Shown here: in pieces, positions 42,645 through 51,800 of the stretch | How the letters are laid out: every line of letters starts with the position of its first letter | How positions within the stretch are numbered: position 1 is the stretch's first letter | NCBI GenBank assembly: GCA_026394195.1 | Contig: JAPKYS010000044.1 | Coordinates: 1 to 57,922, forward strand | DNA from: a bacterium | GTDB taxonomy: Bacteria > Electryoneota > B3-LCP | Direction: 5' to 3' | DNA: 57,922 nt | Translations under genes and position numbers: made by a program | Notes under the pieces: model-generated | Told to the model about the DNA's origin: nothing | Seen by the model: the letters and a program-made list of their open reading frames with translations, nothing else | The model's database searches: none

Positions 42645-44615
42645 TCATTTCATCAGAACCATTTTCTGCACGTTAGTGGTCGCTCCAGCCTGCAGGCGGC
42701 AGAAATAGATGCCGGAGGGGAGGTTCGACCCATTGAAAGTGACCTCATGCGTTCCGGCTTCCCTTATGCCGGCGACCAGCTCGGCTACCTTTTTTCCGGA
42801 GAGGTCGTAAATCGTCAGGTTCACCAAACCAGCCGTTCCCAGTTCGTACCGGATAACCGTTGAAGGGTTGAATGGATTGGGTTGGTTGCCGATAAGTTTC
42901 AATCCCAACGGTTCACCGGGCTGGTTGACTGCCTCAGTCGGGAAATCCTCACCAAAATTGCTCCAATCACTTCCGCCTGTTGCCGCAGCCAATTTCCCCC
43001 ACAGGAAGCTGTCTTCAATGGGGTTGCCGGCAGAAGATCCGCGAATTCGATAATAATACACCCCCATCGAAGCTGTCTCCGGAATCCGCTGAGTGCGCAT
43101 TCTGCTCACCAGAATTCCCGGCGGAGCTGTGAAAGTGATTGGTCCAAACAGCGGTCCGTGAACCGATCCGTTGGGGAGTATCACCTCGCCCCAGAATGTA
43201 ATGGCTTGAGCATGTTGATCCCGGTTGTAGATCTTGATGGCAAATTCAAGATCGCCTCCTTGAGCGGGGAGCAGGTAGGGTGTTTCCTGAGATGTCAAAG
43301 TAATGCGAACCGGACTCGATTGATCGTAGAAGAAGGCGCCCATGTCGGCGCGTGTGCCGTCGAAATCGTTGTAGATAGGGCTTGGATCACCCGAATCGAT
43401 GCAGGGCGATCCCCAGCGCAGCCGGTAGTCCACCTGCAGTGTGTCGAGAAATTGTGGTTGCTGAGCGATGTTGCCGGAACCGGTCCAACCTCCCTGCACG
43501 TCGGAATAGGTCACCGAGGCGTTGGAGTCTTCGACGTAGATCTGGCCTGGTTGATTATCCCAGAGAATCGAATTCTTAAGACTCATCACCGTATTGTTTT
43601 CCAGATAGATACCGCCGGCGCCATTCAGAACGTGCGTGGCGCTATTGCCTATAAAACTGTTGCTGACCATTTGCAGGTTGGAACCTGAGGCGAAAACTGC
43701 TCCGCCGTAGCCAGTATTCGGTACTGAGGTCGCGTCGTTTTCCACAAAACGGTTGTGATCCAGGTGCAGCTCAGAACTGGAACTCTTGATGGCTCCACCG
43801 TACGTCGGAGCAGAAGAACCGCTGATGGCGTGGTTCTGGATAAAGGTATTATCGTGAATGGTGAGAATGACAGATTCACTTGCCATGATGGCTCCGCCGC
43901 TGACGGCTGAGTTCCCGGCGAAGAGATTACTTTCCAGAATGGGATTGGAGGCGTAGCACCACAGTGCGCCGCCTGAACCGCCCGAACTATTGTTGATCAG
44001 CAGGTTTTCGATGATAATGGGGTTGGAATAGTAGCACTTGATCCCCGCCGCCCCCGTCTGTGAGCTGCCTTGAGTTTCGTTGGAGTAGATGATACTTCGG
44101 AGAATTTGAGCGTTGGAATGGTTCAGATAAATGGCGCTTCCCTGAGCGGCAGCACAGCTATCGAAAACGCAGTTGTAGACGGTGATGTAACTGTAGGAAC
44201 AGTACAGGGCTCCACCGTAGGTGTTGGTTGAACCGAAATCTCCGGAGGCCAGGCCGTGCTTGAAATGGCAGTTGGAAAAGCGGGTCTGATTTGAGGCGTA
44301 CCAGAAGCGAAACCCGCGCCAGTGCGTTCCGTCTACCAGGTCGTCGAATAAGATAGGTAGTCCCGGTGTGCCGTTGGCGTAGACAATCGCGGAGGAATCG
44401 ACGGAGATCTTGCAATAAGTTTGGAAGAGAACTTTCACTCCCGGTTCGATGGTCAAGGTATGCCCGGCGGGAACGCTGGTATCACTCGTCACCACAACCG
44501 TATCGGCGGACCAAGTTCCGGAAGCGCTTCCGGATACGTAAATGATACTGGCTGAAGCCATCGTAATTCCAACCAGTAGTGTAAAAACGATTAGCAAGGT
44601 TGTCCGCATCATCAT
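42645..44615 (-). CDS. Secreted beta-helix protein with sorting domain
   Basis: 656 residues. Signal peptide (TTLLIVFTLLVGITMASA), a capping segment LTIEPGVKVLFQ, then a right-handed parallel beta-helix (~90-420; repeated GGAIY..N..N..F.NN patterns, as in polymorphic outer-membrane proteins). A diverged copy of the shared domain (TPYLLPAQGGDLEFAIKIYN, ~435-560) and a sorting domain with VAELVAGIREAG follow, with no palindrome in that loop. AAGGAAAGGA precedes the ATGATGATG start. The CTD loop here shows the unmodified form against which palindrome-bearing loops can be compared. Confidence 0.8.
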   Translation of the reverse strand: MMMRTTLLIVFTLLVGITMASASIIYVSGSASGTWSADTVVVTSDTSVPAGHTLTIEPGVKVLFQTYCKISVDSSAIVYANGTPGLPILFDDLVDGTHWRGFRFWYASNQTRFSNCHFKHGLASGDFGSTNTYGGALYCSYSYITVYNCVFDSCAAAQGSAIYLNHSNAQILRSIIYSNETQGSSQTGAAGIKCYYSNPIIIENLLINNSSGGSGGALWCYASNPILESNLFAGNSAVSGGAIMASESVILTIHDNTFIQNHAISGSSAPTYGGAIKSSSSELHLDHNRFVENDATSVPNTGYGGAVFASGSNLQMVSNSFIGNSATHVLNGAGGIYLENNTVMSLKNSILWDNQPGQIYVEDSNASVTYSDVQGGWTGSGNIAQQPQFLDTLQVDYRLRWGSPCIDSGDPSPIYNDFDGTRADMGAFFYDQSSPVRITLTSQETPYLLPAQGGDLEFAIKIYNRDQHAQAITFWGEVILPNGSVHGPLFGPITFTAPPGILVSRMRTQRIPETASMGVYYYRIRGSSAGNPIEDSFLWGKLAAATGGSDWSNFGEDFPTEAVNQPGEPLGLKLIGNQPNPFNPSTVIRYELGTAGLVNLTIYDLSGKKVAELVAGIREAGTHEVTFNGSNLPSGIYFCRLQAGATTNVQKMVLMK

Positions 44616-44746
44616 TCCTTTCCTTGATTCATCATGAGTTAACGCACCTGAGCGACATGGTAAACCTGCGTAAGATAATACAATATTTTGGGCGGTTGTG
44701 TGATACGTGACAAACTAAGAGTATATTTTTACAATTGTCCGAACCA

Positions 44747-44782
44747 CGGATTACGCGGATTACACGGATTAAAAGGATAAGA
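44747..44782 (+). repeat. Period-9 tandem repeat
   Basis: CGGATTACG, CGGATTACA, CGGATTAAA, AGGATAAGA: four decaying 9-bp units that run up to the MITE fragment at 44785. Confidence 0.7.
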
Positions 44783-44784
44783 GC

Positions 44785-44816
44785 AGTCATTGCGAGCGTA
44801 GCGAAGCAATCCGGTG
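44785..44816. mobile_element. MITE fragment (one half)
   Basis: CAGTCATTGCGAGCGTAGCGAAGCAATCCGG-type left half only; no right arm or terminal repeat. Confidence 0.65.
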
Positions 44817-44830
44817 GACCTGTTAGTTGT

Positions 44831-44979
44831 GCTGTCGACTCTCCGCAGTCGACAGCGATTCCGCCAACCACCCGCTCGTCCACCGTCCCGCCAGGCGCTG
44901 AAGCACCTGGCTACCGGGTTCCAAAGCCTCCTGAAGGAGGCTCGAAGAGGAGAACAGGGCGCACGCCGTGCGCCCTTAC
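44831..44979. repeat. Palindrome cluster between the beta-helix and FG-GAP genes
   Basis: GCTGTCGACT..AGTCGACAGC (44831-44856), GCCTCCTGAAGGAGGC (~44927-44942) and a GTAAGGGCGCACG..CGTGCGCCC member of the 28-bp family (44952-44979). No gene is seen in 44616-45076. Confidence 0.7.
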
Positions 44980-44988
44980 GCACTTCCT

Positions 44989-45061
44989 GGTAGGTCAGAC
45001 ATTCCTGTCTGACTGTTTATTTCGTCGAGTATGGGTGACAGACAAGAATGTCTGTCCTACC
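44989..45061. repeat. 73-bp two-palindrome repeat, copy 2 (inverted)
   Basis: Same 73 bp as 25039-25111 in opposite orientation. It lies 15 bp past the stop of the truncated FG-GAP gene. Confidence 0.85.
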
Positions 45062-45076
45062 CTTCCAAATTTCATT

Positions 45077-46954
45077 TCACCACCACCACCCAGCCCCCGG
45101 CAGCGTAAACCGCACCACCGCTCCGGCGTTGGATGGATTGGGGAAAAGGGAAAGGGTGGGCTCGGTGGGCGTAAAAGGTTTTAGGTAGGGTTTTATCGCT
45201 GAGGTATCGGTGACGTTGCGGAAGAACTTGATTCCACCCTGATAATGTCCAGTAAATATATCCATGTCTCCATCAGCATCAATGTCGCCATAACCCAGCG
45301 CAGGTTCATTAGGCATCACCTCGTTTAAAAAATTCTGGCTGGTAAGTTGAAACTGTGGACTCTGAGGGCTTCCGATATTTGTATACAGAAAAACAGTGTT
45401 GGTGTCATAATTTACCATAAGTAAATCAAGGTCATTATCCATATCTACATCTATCAAGGTAGGAATTAAAACAGGAAACAACCATATCATGCTATCCACT
45501 AAATTCTGCCAGTTTGAGGTCACGAAGGTAAAATTCGGATACCCCGGTGAGCCCGAATTCTCATAATATGCCAGGATTGGACTACTCGGATAAGTAAGAT
45601 ACCCTCCTAAAACCATCTCGTCCGCTCCATCACTATCGACATCACCGAGCGTCATCTGATTGATTGCGTACGGTGTGTCCATTTCACCGATTTCAACGAA
45701 CTCAGGGTTTCCATTGTTGAACCGGGTGCGATAATAGGTTATCAGTCCACTCCAACCGCCAGCAGTTATTAAATCCGGTATGGCATCGCCATCCAGGTTC
45801 GTGAATTGACAAGAGCCTGGAGATAGCTCCATCAGGTTAAAGGTGCGAATCTCAAAATCCGGGTTTTGTGGTGTGCCATTGTTGCGCATCCAACCCAGTT
45901 GTGCATTGGTTGAGAAAAACAGGTCCAAGTCTTCATCAGAATCAATGTCGCAGAGTACGGGTGTACAAGAGTTCCCTGCATCAAACGTCAAATAGTTCTG
46001 ATTTCTCTGCACGAAATTGCAGTTCTGCGGCGTGCCGGTGTTTTCCCAGTACTGCATCGCGCCGGGAATGTCATACGTCAGGTCGTTATCCTTGCCGATA
46101 AATAGATCGTAATCGCCGTCGGCGTCGATGTCGCAGAATTCGGGCGAGGCATAGTCCCCCACGTCTATGCCAAACCAATTATTGGACACCAAAGTGAAAT
46201 CGTACTGCTGCGGTGTGCCGTCGTTGCGGTAAAAGTAGATCTTGCCGTACTTGTTGCCGATGAAAAGGTCGTAATCGCCGTCGGAATCAATGTCAACCAT
46301 TGCTGGGGCGCTTGAATAACCCACATCAATTCCCTGGATTCCCAACTGTTCCAATTGAAAAATATAATGTGTAGAGTCGCCAATATTTCGATAAAAGTCT
46401 ATTGTGCCAGGAAATCGTCCGCAAAATAAATCTTGATCCCCATCATCATCAATATCAACGAATTGTGGCCGATCACAATAAAACCAATTGCCATTCGCAT
46501 CTTTCAATGTATCTTCAAAGACGATATAATCAGGAGTTACCGCTGATCCAATATTTTCATAGACTCGCACCAAAGATCGCCCCGAACCTACAAATAAATC
46601 GAAGTCACCATCTGCGTCCATATCCCAAAATACAGGTTTTGACCATCCCATAAGATTGCTGACATTAATGATTGAAAATGCCTCTTCTTCCAAATTGAAA
46701 ACTGGTAAAGATGAATTGCCTTCATTTCGATAGAATGATATCATACCAGTGCCATTTCCAACAAACAGATCTTGGTCGCTATCCTCATCAATATCGCAAA
46801 AATCTGGGCTGGATTGAGCATATCCCCCCGTCCACGGCGCGGGCATCTGGTATTCCCCATCCCAAACCTGTATGCTATCCAGTTCCTGCCGGAATTGGAA
46901 TTCCTGCGCTTGTAGCAGAGTGGGAATGAACAGCAAGATCAGCAGAAATCTCAT
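45077..46954 (-). CDS. Secreted FG-GAP/VCBS repeat protein with collapsed sorting domain
   Basis: About 625 residues. Signal peptide (MRFLLILLFIPTLLQAQ), then about ten calcium-binding FG-GAP units (DIDSDGDYDLFIGN and variants) predicted to form a propeller like integrin heads. The C-terminus reads SLFPNPSNAGAVVRFTLP and then GAGWWW before a TGA. One reading frame over, the same bases read GWVVVVK followed by TGA, the usual sorting-domain ending. A deletion has removed the middle of the domain and shifted the frame, so secretion by the shared route is doubtful. ATG 46954 starts the signal peptide; upstream codons to 47035 are unlikely. It follows the next gene by 31 bp, so they are probably cotranscribed. 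Confidence 0.75.
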   Translation of the reverse strand: MRFLLILLFIPTLLQAQEFQFRQELDSIQVWDGEYQMPAPWTGGYAQSSPDFCDIDEDSDQDLFVGNGTGMISFYRNEGNSSLPVFNLEEEAFSIINVSNLMGWSKPVFWDMDADGDFDLFVGSGRSLVRVYENIGSAVTPDYIVFEDTLKDANGNWFYCDRPQFVDIDDDGDQDLFCGRFPGTIDFYRNIGDSTHYIFQLEQLGIQGIDVGYSSAPAMVDIDSDGDYDLFIGNKYGKIYFYRNDGTPQQYDFTLVSNNWFGIDVGDYASPEFCDIDADGDYDLFIGKDNDLTYDIPGAMQYWENTGTPQNCNFVQRNQNYLTFDAGNSCTPVLCDIDSDEDLDLFFSTNAQLGWMRNNGTPQNPDFEIRTFNLMELSPGSCQFTNLDGDAIPDLITAGGWSGLITYYRTRFNNGNPEFVEIGEMDTPYAINQMTLGDVDSDGADEMVLGGYLTYPSSPILAYYENSGSPGYPNFTFVTSNWQNLVDSMIWLFPVLIPTLIDVDMDNDLDLLMVNYDTNTVFLYTNIGSPQSPQFQLTSQNFLNEVMPNEPALGYGDIDADGDMDIFTGHYQGGIKFFRNVTDTSAIKPYLKPFTPTEPTLSLFPNPSNAGAVVRFTLPGAGWWW

Positions 46955-46985
46955 GGTCTGACTCTCGGATTTAGATCGAATTTTA

Positions 46986-49139
46986 TCATTTAGCTCGTTC
47001 CCACGGCAGCAGCTTGAACCGCCCGGCCTCTTCATCGAAGGCGTAGCGGTAGGCTTTACGACTGGGATATTTTTCCAATAACTTGAGGTTGTGAGCGCCC
47101 AGATCCTGCGCTAAAATCAGGTCGGGGTCGCGGTCGCGGGGGTCGAGATGCAGCGCCGCGTTGGAAAAGTAGGTATAGGTTCCTTTTTCCGTCCAGGGAT
47201 CGACGGGAGGGTTGCCCGCTATCAGCCAGGCTTGATTCCAGGCTTGCATGCGCTTTTCCAGATCGGCGCGGTCGAGCGAGATCCCCCAGACCTGGTCGGG
47301 ATCGTAACCCATCTCCCGCAAGACCTGATCCAGCCCCGCCTCCGTGATGACGAAAATCAACCGTTGGGTATCGCCCAGTTTGAATCCCAAGCTGTGCAGC
47401 TTGGTCTGCAGGACCGACCAGGGGTGGTTTTCGATGAAGATCACGGCGTGGTTCAGTTTCAGCCGTTTGGCTGCCCGGTAGGGAGCGTCATCGGTGCCCC
47501 AGTAGCTGTCGGCGTAAACCGAGGTTCGGAAGGGCATCGCCACAGCGACTTGCAGGAGCAGCAGCAGGACGCCCGCCCAGATCAAGCTTCGCTTCACCAG
47601 CGCGGCTTCGAGATTCAGCTTCTCGGTCAACTGCCGGTAGAGTACGCCGATTCCCTTGACGCTGAAGTAAACCAATTGCGGCAGGATGATGTGGTAGTAG
47701 CGCGGTCCGAAGCAGAAATCGTGGGCGTAGAAGAAAAAGTACGCTGCCGGAATGGCGAGCATCGACGCCAAAAACAGCCGATCCCAGCGGGTTATTTTAT
47801 CCCCCCAGAATCCCCAGATAAAGACGCCCAATAAAGCCGGAATGGGAATTTCCCAGAGGTAGAAATTCAACCCCGACCAGGACATCGAGGTATTGATCAG
47901 CCCGTAACCCACCGTGTGCGCTTCTCCCCACCCAACCTGCCCCAAGCCGAAGCCGCTGACGCCCCAGATCAGCTTATAACCGGTCATGAAGAGATTGCCG
48001 GTGGTGATCTGGTTGAAGATCAAAAACGGCGAGATCCCCAGCAGAAAGGCGATACCGTAGGACGCCAGTTTTTTCCAGCGAGCGTCGAAGCCTCCTGAAG
48101 CGATGAAAATCATTCCTAGGGCGGCGAAAATGACCCCTTCCAGCGGGCGGGTGGCGGTGCAGTATCCGAAGGCTAATCCCGCCAACCCGATCCAGCGGGT
48201 TTTTCCGTCTGTGGCTTTCGCCAGAGCAAACCACCCCAACAGCGACGCCGCCAGAGCGGTCAGGTGGTTCATGTATTCGGAACTCATGAAGATCAGGAAG
48301 GGGGAAAGCGCCAGCGCCCAACTGCCCCACCGGGCTGATTTTTTGCCATCTGTCGTCTTGATCAAGTGGAAAAACAGGATTACGCTGAGGCCTCCCAACA
48401 GCGGGTTGATCAGGTAGGGAACGCGGAACAGCACTCCTAAAGCCAGCAGCAGGGAATGCCCCGGAGGGTACATGGAAAACCAGCGGTCGGCGTCCAGCAT
48501 GTAGCTGAAATAAAAGAATTCCTGAGGTCGAAAAGGTTCCACCCAGGCGCGGCCTGAGGCAAAGATGCGCCCTTGCAGGAGCTGCGCGATGGAATCTTCG
48601 ATGTGGGGGGTGAAGTTGAAGCAGTGATAGATGAAGTAGACCGCCGATCCTACCAGCAGCAACGCAGGGACCCAGGGTCGAGTGAGCACCCCCGGAACAG
48701 TGACTTTCAGTGGTGGAAGTGAGACTCGCCGTGCCAGAAAGGCGCTCAGAAGCAAGATCCCCACCAGGTTGAGGAGAAAGGCTGCCAGAAGAAAAATAAG
48801 AACGGTCCAGGCGGGAGCGCCGAATCTCAGCCAGAATATGGGCAGGAAGGAAAACCCGAATAGAACGGCAGAAGCCGTTTTTTTCAACCAGCCTCCGTTT
48901 TCTGCTTTTAAACTCGCCCAGGGGAGGCTTATTCCCACGATAATCGCATAGAGCAACGCGGCGGCAATCAGCGCGACGAAGAAACCTTTCCCCTGCAGTA
49001 ACTCCGCGCTGCTGAGGGATGGCAGCACTTCCTCGAACTGAGCGAAATGCAGCGCCAGATTGTACCAGAGCAGCAGTCCGCAACTCAGGCAGAGGACTGC
49101 TCCGAAAAGAGCCGCTGGAGAGTCGAATCGCTTGATCAT
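46986..49139 (-). CDS. GT-C membrane glycosyltransferase (RgtA-D-like)
   Basis: 717 residues, about 13 membrane helices and a soluble C-terminal part (~600-717). After four N-terminal helices comes the acidic loop NFTPHIEDSIAQLLQGRIFA, with Glu-Asp as in GT39/RgtA-D enzymes, then RWFSMYPPGHSLLLALG, the usual donor-side helix start. The extra N-terminal helices make it longer than usual (about 500). It may transfer sugars to surface protein or polysaccharide. It lies directly upstream of the FG-GAP gene in one apparent operon, so that protein could be its acceptor (inference). Confidence 0.75.
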   Translation of the reverse strand: MIKRFDSPAALFGAVLCLSCGLLLWYNLALHFAQFEEVLPSLSSAELLQGKGFFVALIAAALLYAIIVGISLPWASLKAENGGWLKKTASAVLFGFSFLPIFWLRFGAPAWTVLIFLLAAFLLNLVGILLLSAFLARRVSLPPLKVTVPGVLTRPWVPALLLVGSAVYFIYHCFNFTPHIEDSIAQLLQGRIFASGRAWVEPFRPQEFFYFSYMLDADRWFSMYPPGHSLLLALGVLFRVPYLINPLLGGLSVILFFHLIKTTDGKKSARWGSWALALSPFLIFMSSEYMNHLTALAASLLGWFALAKATDGKTRWIGLAGLAFGYCTATRPLEGVIFAALGMIFIASGGFDARWKKLASYGIAFLLGISPFLIFNQITTGNLFMTGYKLIWGVSGFGLGQVGWGEAHTVGYGLINTSMSWSGLNFYLWEIPIPALLGVFIWGFWGDKITRWDRLFLASMLAIPAAYFFFYAHDFCFGPRYYHIILPQLVYFSVKGIGVLYRQLTEKLNLEAALVKRSLIWAGVLLLLLQVAVAMPFRTSVYADSYWGTDDAPYRAAKRLKLNHAVIFIENHPWSVLQTKLHSLGFKLGDTQRLIFVITEAGLDQVLREMGYDPDQVWGISLDRADLEKRMQAWNQAWLIAGNPPVDPWTEKGTYTYFSNAALHLDPRDRDPDLILAQDLGAHNLKLLEKYPSRKAYRYAFDEEAGRFKLLPWERAK

Positions 49140-49261
49140 GTTTTAACCGTGGCGGTATGGAACTAAGATAGCCCAAGATGTTTTAAGAAGCAAGCACAAA
49201 AAAGAAAAGTCATGCATCAGCATCCCGGATTTACATTGATTCCCGGGCTAAACACTTTCGG

Positions 49262-49334
49262 TCCCCTGAAGGGGACGTATTTTAAGCGTCCTGAAAGGAC
49301 AGCAACAAAATAGCCCGAAAATTCATTTTCGGGC
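49262..49334. repeat. Palindrome cluster upstream of ddl
   Basis: TCCCCTGAAGGGGA (~49262), GTCCTGAAAGGAC (~49289) and GCCCGAAAATTCATTTTCGGGC (~49313), the same types as at 25153-25300. Otherwise 49140-49460 holds nothing I can support. Confidence 0.65.
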
Positions 49335-49460
49335 GAGGTAACTTCACTTAAATGAATCTCGTTAAATGTCCAGTTATTCTGTTAACTACCATCAATCGGG
49401 TGATGAATAATAGGATAAACTCTGAAGCGGTTCTTCAATCATCTTTTAAGAGTATTCAGC

Positions 49461-49489
49461 TTGAATTTTGGTTAAAAATTTCGTATATT
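49461..49489 (+). promoter_or_regulatory. Promoter of ddl
   Basis: TTGAAT (49461-49466), 17 bp, TATATT (49484-49489), about 35 bases before the ATG at 49525. Confidence 0.65.
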
Positions 49490-49524
49490 TTAAGTTTTAT
49501 CGTATCAGAGAAGCAGTACATACC

Positions 49525-50538
49525 ATGAAAATAATCGTTCTACTGGGCGGGGAATCATCGGAACGCCGGGTTTCGCTCTCTTCCGGAGAAGCGGTGGCGA
49601 AAGCCCTGGCGTCACGAGGGCATGACGTCTACAAAATGGATTTGGCAGACCCCGTGCGCATCGCTCCCGCCAAGGTAGCTTTGTTCAGTGAAGACGTCGG
49701 CGAAATGCCTCCCGAGATCGGGGAACTGCCCCGCTTCAGCCCGCGCCGGTTAGCCGCGCTGATGGAGATGCTGGACCGACAGCATCCTGGCGTGGTCTTC
49801 CCCATGCTGCACGGAGGCATGGGTGAAGATGGCAGACTCCAGGCAACGCTGGAAATGGTGGGAATTCCCTTCGTCGGCAGCGGATCACTGGCGTCGGCTC
49901 TGGCGATGAACAAACCCAAAGCGAAGCTGCTTTTCCAGGCAGCCGGCATCCCCACACCCGACAACTTATCGGTCGAATCTCAGCAAGAGCCTGTCGACGG
50001 GATTCTGGAAAAGATCAACCAACGTTTCGGCTTTCCCATCGTGGTGAAACCCGAAGCCGGTGGATCGACCGTGGGATTATCCATCCTGCAGACTCAAGAT
50101 GGTCTGGCGGGAGCATTGCAAATTATCTTTGGGATGGGCGGGCTCCCCATGATCGAACCGTTCATACCGGGTCGGGAGCTGACGGTAGCTATCCTCGGCG
50201 ACCAGGCGCTGCCTCCCATCGAAATCCGCCCGCACGGCGGATTGTACGACTATCATTCGAAATATACCAAGGGGCAGACGGAGTATCTCTGCCCGGCGCC
50301 GCTGCCGGAAAGCGACCTGGAGCGGTTGAAAGCGCTGGCGCTAAAAGCTCACCGGGCGCTGGGTTGCCGGCACTACTGTCGCGCCGATTTCCGTTTCAAG
50401 GAGGATGGCGGCATCTTCTGCCTGGAGGTCAACACCATTCCCGGCATGACCGCCACCAGCCTCGTGCCCAAAGCCGCCGCGGCTGTGGGGATTTCTTTCG
50501 AGGAACTGGTGGATCGACTGGCAGGTATGGCGAAGTAA
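49525..50538 (+). CDS. ddl: D-alanine--D-alanine ligase
   Basis: 337 residues, ATP-grasp fold. It joins two D-alanines for the peptidoglycan stem peptide. N-terminal MKIIVLLGGESSERRVSL, substrate loop HGGMGEDG (~91-98), ATP-binding KPEAGGSTVGLS, and the Mg/ATP segment FCLEVNTIPGMTATSL are all present. The frame reaches back to a TTG at 49468, but that codon lies inside the promoter, so the ATG at 49525 is the start. It has no cell-wall genes beside it; the efflux genes follow after 200 bp. Confidence 0.95.
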   Translation: MKIIVLLGGESSERRVSLSSGEAVAKALASRGHDVYKMDLADPVRIAPAKVALFSEDVGEMPPEIGELPRFSPRRLAALMEMLDRQHPGVVFPMLHGGMGEDGRLQATLEMVGIPFVGSGSLASALAMNKPKAKLLFQAAGIPTPDNLSVESQQEPVDGILEKINQRFGFPIVVKPEAGGSTVGLSILQTQDGLAGALQIIFGMGGLPMIEPFIPGRELTVAILGDQALPPIEIRPHGGLYDYHSKYTKGQTEYLCPAPLPESDLERLKALALKAHRALGCRHYCRADFRFKEDGGIFCLEVNTIPGMTATSLVPKAAAAVGISFEELVDRLAGMAK

Positions 50539-50738
50539 CCGATTTCTTACAAAATTACCTGGTGGCGTAAGCTACAGACACTGCCTCCAAAACGTAATCA
50601 TAAGAAAATACTTTAGCGCCTTAATCAGATAACTTATCAAAAAGACTTAAAAATCATCTGAAATATCATTGAATTCGGGTAATTATGCCGCGAATTTGGA
50701 TATTTCAACGTGAATTGGCGTAAATTCGTGGAGAATAG
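50539..50738. other. Intergenic region before the efflux operon
   Basis: AT-rich, no gene seen. TTGAATTCGGG..GCGAATTTGG (about 50671-50700) vaguely fits a Bacteroidota-type promoter (TTG, ~20 bp, TAnnTTTG) but is not convincing. Confidence 0.35.
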
Positions 50739-51800
50739 ATGGCTAAGGGAAAATTAATTCTGCTGCTTACCCTGGCGTTGATCGTCGTGATCATCATCGT
50801 TGGCCGGATGCTGCGCCAGAGCGAAGCTGACGCTTTGCAGGAAACTTTCACCGGTATCGTTTCAGTCAAGGGTCTGGTGGTACAGCCGGAACCGTACGTC
50901 CGTCACATCGAAGGGAGCGGGGTGCTGGTCGGCAACAAAGAAGCGATGATCGCCGCGGAAACCGGCGGCAGGGTCGTCGAAATGAAGGTTGACGTCGGCG
51001 ATTACGTCCGTTCCGGTGATGCCCTGGTTCGCCTCGATGACGAACTTTATCAGCTCGAATCCGATCGAGCGAATATTGCCTACGATAAAGCGAAACTGGA
51101 TCTCGGGCGCATGGAAAAACTCTACGCCGAAAAGAGCATATCGGAATCTGATCTGGAAAACGCCCGTCTGATGGTCAAAGGAGCCGAGGTGCAGTACCGC
51201 TTAGCACGAAAGACCTATAACGATGCCACCATCCGCGCGCCCTTCAGCGGTGACGTTGCTGCCCGTTATACCGAGGTAGGGCAGATGGTGGAACGAGGCA
51301 TGCCGGTGGTGCAATTAGTGGACGTAAGTTCGCTGAAACTCACGGTACAGATCGCTGAGGCTGACGTCAAACTGATGAAGATCGGTGAAACAGCCACGAT
51401 CATCGTCGACGCAGTGGGCGACACCGTCGCGGGCAAAGTAAGCGCCATCGGCAGTCGCGCAGTGACCGGAACTCGCACTTTCCCGGTGGAATTACGGCTG
51501 CCCGGCGCTTCGGGATTGCGTTCAGGCATGTTTGCGAGAGCCGTTATCACCACGCCGGTTGATGAAAACGGTCTATTGCTGCCCCGCAACGCCATTCTAC
51601 CGGACATGGGTAAGACAGTGGTATTCGTTGCTCGCGGCGACAAGGCTGAGAAAATCCCTGTCCGCACGATCACAGAGAGTGGTGACCGGGTGGCGGTCGA
51701 GGGGATTTCCCCTGGTGACACGGTTTTAACCCTGGGCAATCAGATGGTTTCACAGGGAACCCAGATCAAGCTGACTCTGGAGGAACGGAGACTGCCATGA
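50739..51800 (+). CDS. RND efflux membrane-fusion (adaptor) protein
   Basis: 353 residues of the HlyD/AcrA family. An N-terminal helix (LILLLTLALIVVIIIVG) anchors it in the inner membrane; no lipobox is seen. Lipoyl half-motifs (GGRVVEMKVDVGDYV at ~78 and IRAPFSGDVAARY at ~165) flank a short coiled-coil hairpin (~110-160), then beta-barrel and membrane-proximal domains follow. It bridges the RND pump and an outer-membrane channel, which is not in this window. GGAG lies six bases before the ATG. It overlaps the pump gene by four bases (ATGA). Confidence 0.92.
   Translation: MAKGKLILLLTLALIVVIIIVGRMLRQSEADALQETFTGIVSVKGLVVQPEPYVRHIEGSGVLVGNKEAMIAAETGGRVVEMKVDVGDYVRSGDALVRLDDELYQLESDRANIAYDKAKLDLGRMEKLYAEKSISESDLENARLMVKGAEVQYRLARKTYNDATIRAPFSGDVAARYTEVGQMVERGMPVVQLVDVSSLKLTVQIAEADVKLMKIGETATIIVDAVGDTVAGKVSAIGSRAVTGTRTFPVELRLPGASGLRSGMFARAVITTPVDENGLLLPRNAILPDMGKTVVFVARGDKAEKIPVRTITESGDRVAVEGISPGDTVLTLGNQMVSQGTQIKLTLEERRLP

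Noticed and set aside
34627..44415. Many open frames of 60-270 codons opposite the large secreted-protein genes, e.g. 42882-43688 (+)
   Set aside because: They lie fully inside genes with signal peptides and recognisable domains, have no ribosome-binding site or domain, and follow from GC-rich third positions of the real genes.
47974..49176. 400-codon minus-strand frame overlapping the 46986-49139 glycosyltransferase
   Set aside because: Out-of-frame shadow of the membrane protein; Arg/Pro-rich composition with no motif.
49468..49524. N-terminal extension of Ddl from the TTG at 49468
   Set aside because: The extension would be encoded by the promoter -10 region, and Ddl proteins start at the MKIIVLLGG strand.
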